Origin: JAODBQ01 sp038213195 | GTDB taxonomy: Bacteria > Actinomycetota > Acidimicrobiia > Acidimicrobiales > Ilumatobacteraceae | Length of the DNA stretch: 8,308 nt | NCBI GenBank assembly: GCA_038213195.1 | Contig: JBBQTN010000222.1 | Coordinates: forward strand, 1-8,308 | Direction: 5' to 3' | Part shown: positions 7,346-8,308 of the stretch, piece after piece | How positions within the stretch are numbered: position 1 is the stretch's first letter | Layout of the letters: every line of letters starts with the position of its first letter | Position numbers and translations under genes: made by a program | Notes under the pieces: model-generated | Told to the model about the DNA's origin: nothing | Seen by the model: the letters and a program-made list of their open reading frames with translations, nothing else | Database searches by the model: none

Positions 7346-7825
7346 GTGGCTGAGGAGCTCCCCCGTCCCGTTCCGATCGATGCGACCCGACCGTTCTGGG
7401 ATGGCCTCGCCGTCGACGAAGTACGGCTGCAACGTTGCCGGGCATGCGCCGCCTGGGTGTTCTATCCACGTCCCCGCTGCCCGGCGTGCCTGTCCGACGC
7501 CCTCGACTGGCAGACCGTGTCCGGGCGGGGAACGGTCTACAGCTACACCGTCGCCCGCCAGGCCACACACCCGGCGTTCGCCGGCGAGGTCCCCCAACTG
7601 CTGGCCATCGTCGAACTGGACGAGGGCGTGCGGTTGACTACCACGATGGTCGGTGTCGCCCCGGACGACCTCCGCGTCGGCCTGCCGGTCACACCCGTCT
7701 TCGATCACGGCGGCGACGGCATGACCCTGCTGCGCTTCCGGCCCTCGGTGGACGCACGCGTTGGCGGCAAGGTCGGCTTCGACACGGCGGTCGCCGATCT
7801 CCATGACGAGCGATCGCGTCGGTGA
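7346..7825 (+). CDS. DUF35 OB-fold protein with zinc ribbon, partner of the thiolase-like protein
   Basis: A 159-residue acyl-CoA-binding accessory protein. The N-terminal helix region contains PFWDGL, followed by a rubredoxin-like zinc ribbon with four cysteines (C31, C34, C45, C48; CRAC and CPAC). The OB-fold then begins with GRGTVYSYTVARQATHPAF and continues through LLAIVELDEGVRLTTTMVG, both typical of the family. Known relatives bind the CoA substrate and form complexes with thiolase-like enzymes (ChsH2 with Ltp2, and archaeal thiolase/HMG-CoA synthase assemblies). The GTG start lies five bases after the thiolase stop, which suggests translational coupling and a 1:1 complex. The GAGGG at 7339-7343 is too close to the GTG to be an ideal ribosome site, consistent with coupling. 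No unusual residues are seen. Confidence 0.9.
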   Translation: MAEELPRPVPIDATRPFWDGLAVDEVRLQRCRACAAWVFYPRPRCPACLSDALDWQTVSGRGTVYSYTVARQATHPAFAGEVPQLLAIVELDEGVRLTTTMVGVAPDDLRVGLPVTPVFDHGGDGMTLLRFRPSVDARVGGKVGFDTAVADLHDERSRR

Positions 7826-8308
7826 TCGTCCACGGTCGATGACTGCGGCGATCGGGGAGTGCGAGGTCCATGACCTGACGTCGGCCTCAGTCGGCGACAC
7901 GTTCCGGATCTTCGTCGGACACTGCCACGGCCACACCGCCGAGGAGTTGCCGGCGGTGTTCGTCTCCGACGCCAACGGCGCGTTCGGGATGACCGTCGAC
8001 ATCGTCCGTCACCTCCAGCTGGGCGGTCACCTGCCGCCGCTGCTCGTCGTCGGCGTCGGCTACCCGGTGGCAGTTCTGCGCCAGACGATTGCGCAACGCA
8101 CCCGCGACCTGACCCCGACAGTCAGCCCGGTGATGAAGGATGGCGACGGGACACCGTTGCCGAGCGGCGGCGCAGCGGCGTTCCTGGCGTTCATCAGCGA
8201 CGAGCTCACACCGTGGCTGGCGTCGCGATTCCCGATCGGATCGAACACGACGTACATCGGCCACTCGCTGGGAGGTCTGTTCGGGGCGTACGCGTTGTTG
8301 GAGAACCC
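7803..8308 (+). CDS. Alpha/beta hydrolase, putative esterase family (3' end outside window)
   Basis: 168 codons are visible before the right edge. The protein resembles predicted hydrolases of the COG2819/esterase-D-like group. It has an N-terminal strand pattern (LTSASVGDTFRIFV), VVGVGYP, the TRDLTP motif, GGAAAFLAFISDELTPWL, and the nucleophile elbow GHSLGG (153-158) with Ser155 as the predicted catalytic serine. The acid and histidine of the triad would lie downstream, outside the window. The ATG at 7803 overlaps the end of the DUF35 gene by 23 bases; a second in-frame ATG at 7839 is possible. No signal peptide is seen, so it is probably cytoplasmic. Overlap and order suggest one operon with the thiolase-like/DUF35 pair. 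Substrates could be esters, thioesters or lactones; sequence does not say which. Confidence 0.85.
   Translation, partial: MTSDRVGDRPRSMTAAIGECEVHDLTSASVGDTFRIFVGHCHGHTAEELPAVFVSDANGAFGMTVDIVRHLQLGGHLPPLLVVGVGYPVAVLRQTIAQRTRDLTPTVSPVMKDGDGTPLPSGGAAAFLAFISDELTPWLASRFPIGSNTTYIGHSLGGLFGAYALLEN

Noticed and set aside
1..8308. CRISPR arrays, tRNA or rRNA genes, riboswitches
   Set aside because: No spaced direct repeats, tRNA-like TTCGA arm with matching stems, or rRNA-like conserved stretch was found on reading; nearly all of the window is accounted for by protein genes.

Overview
The window is GC-rich and densely coded, with codons strongly biased to G or C in the third position and GTG/TTG starts in use. 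Together with the gene content (a Baeyer-Villiger-type monooxygenase, a thiolase-like protein paired with a DUF35 protein, and a multidomain GGDEF-EAL protein) this points to a high-GC actinobacterium. An Acidimicrobiia/Ilumatobacter-like organism is my guess; the sequence alone does not prove it.

Layout. (1) Positions 1-1642, + strand: a flavin monooxygenase of the Baeyer-Villiger/FMO group, cut by the left window edge. Its stop lies in a tract made almost wholly of A and C, a good candidate for a Rho-loading site. (2) About 1768-2181, + strand: a decayed remnant holding only the last part of an FtsX/MacB-type ABC transporter permease. (3) 2240-5978, - strand: one very large gene encoding a 12-helix APC-family amino-acid transporter joined in the same polypeptide to two more membrane helices, HAMP, GAF, GGDEF and EAL domains. 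In the given sequence a single-base frame shift near 5425-5427, inside transporter helix 5, splits it into an N-terminal piece and a 1058-residue C-terminal reading frame. (4) 5979-6140: a divergent intergenic region. (5) 6141-8308, + strand: a tight three-gene set made of a thiolase-like protein without the usual N-terminal nucleophilic cysteine, a DUF35 zinc-ribbon/OB-fold partner, and an alpha/beta hydrolase of the putative-esterase family that runs off the right edge.

How they may work together. Thiolase-like plus DUF35 pairs are known from CoA-ester chemistry, including the Ltp2/ChsH2 aldolase of sterol side-chain breakdown. A Baeyer-Villiger enzyme turns ketones into esters and an esterase can open such esters, so the flanks are compatible with catabolism of lipids, sterols or cyclic ketones. 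That link is inferred from gene content only. The central gene is the most unusual item: the architecture suggests a transporter that senses its substrate, or a relic transporter used as a receptor, coupled directly to synthesis and breakdown of cyclic-di-GMP.
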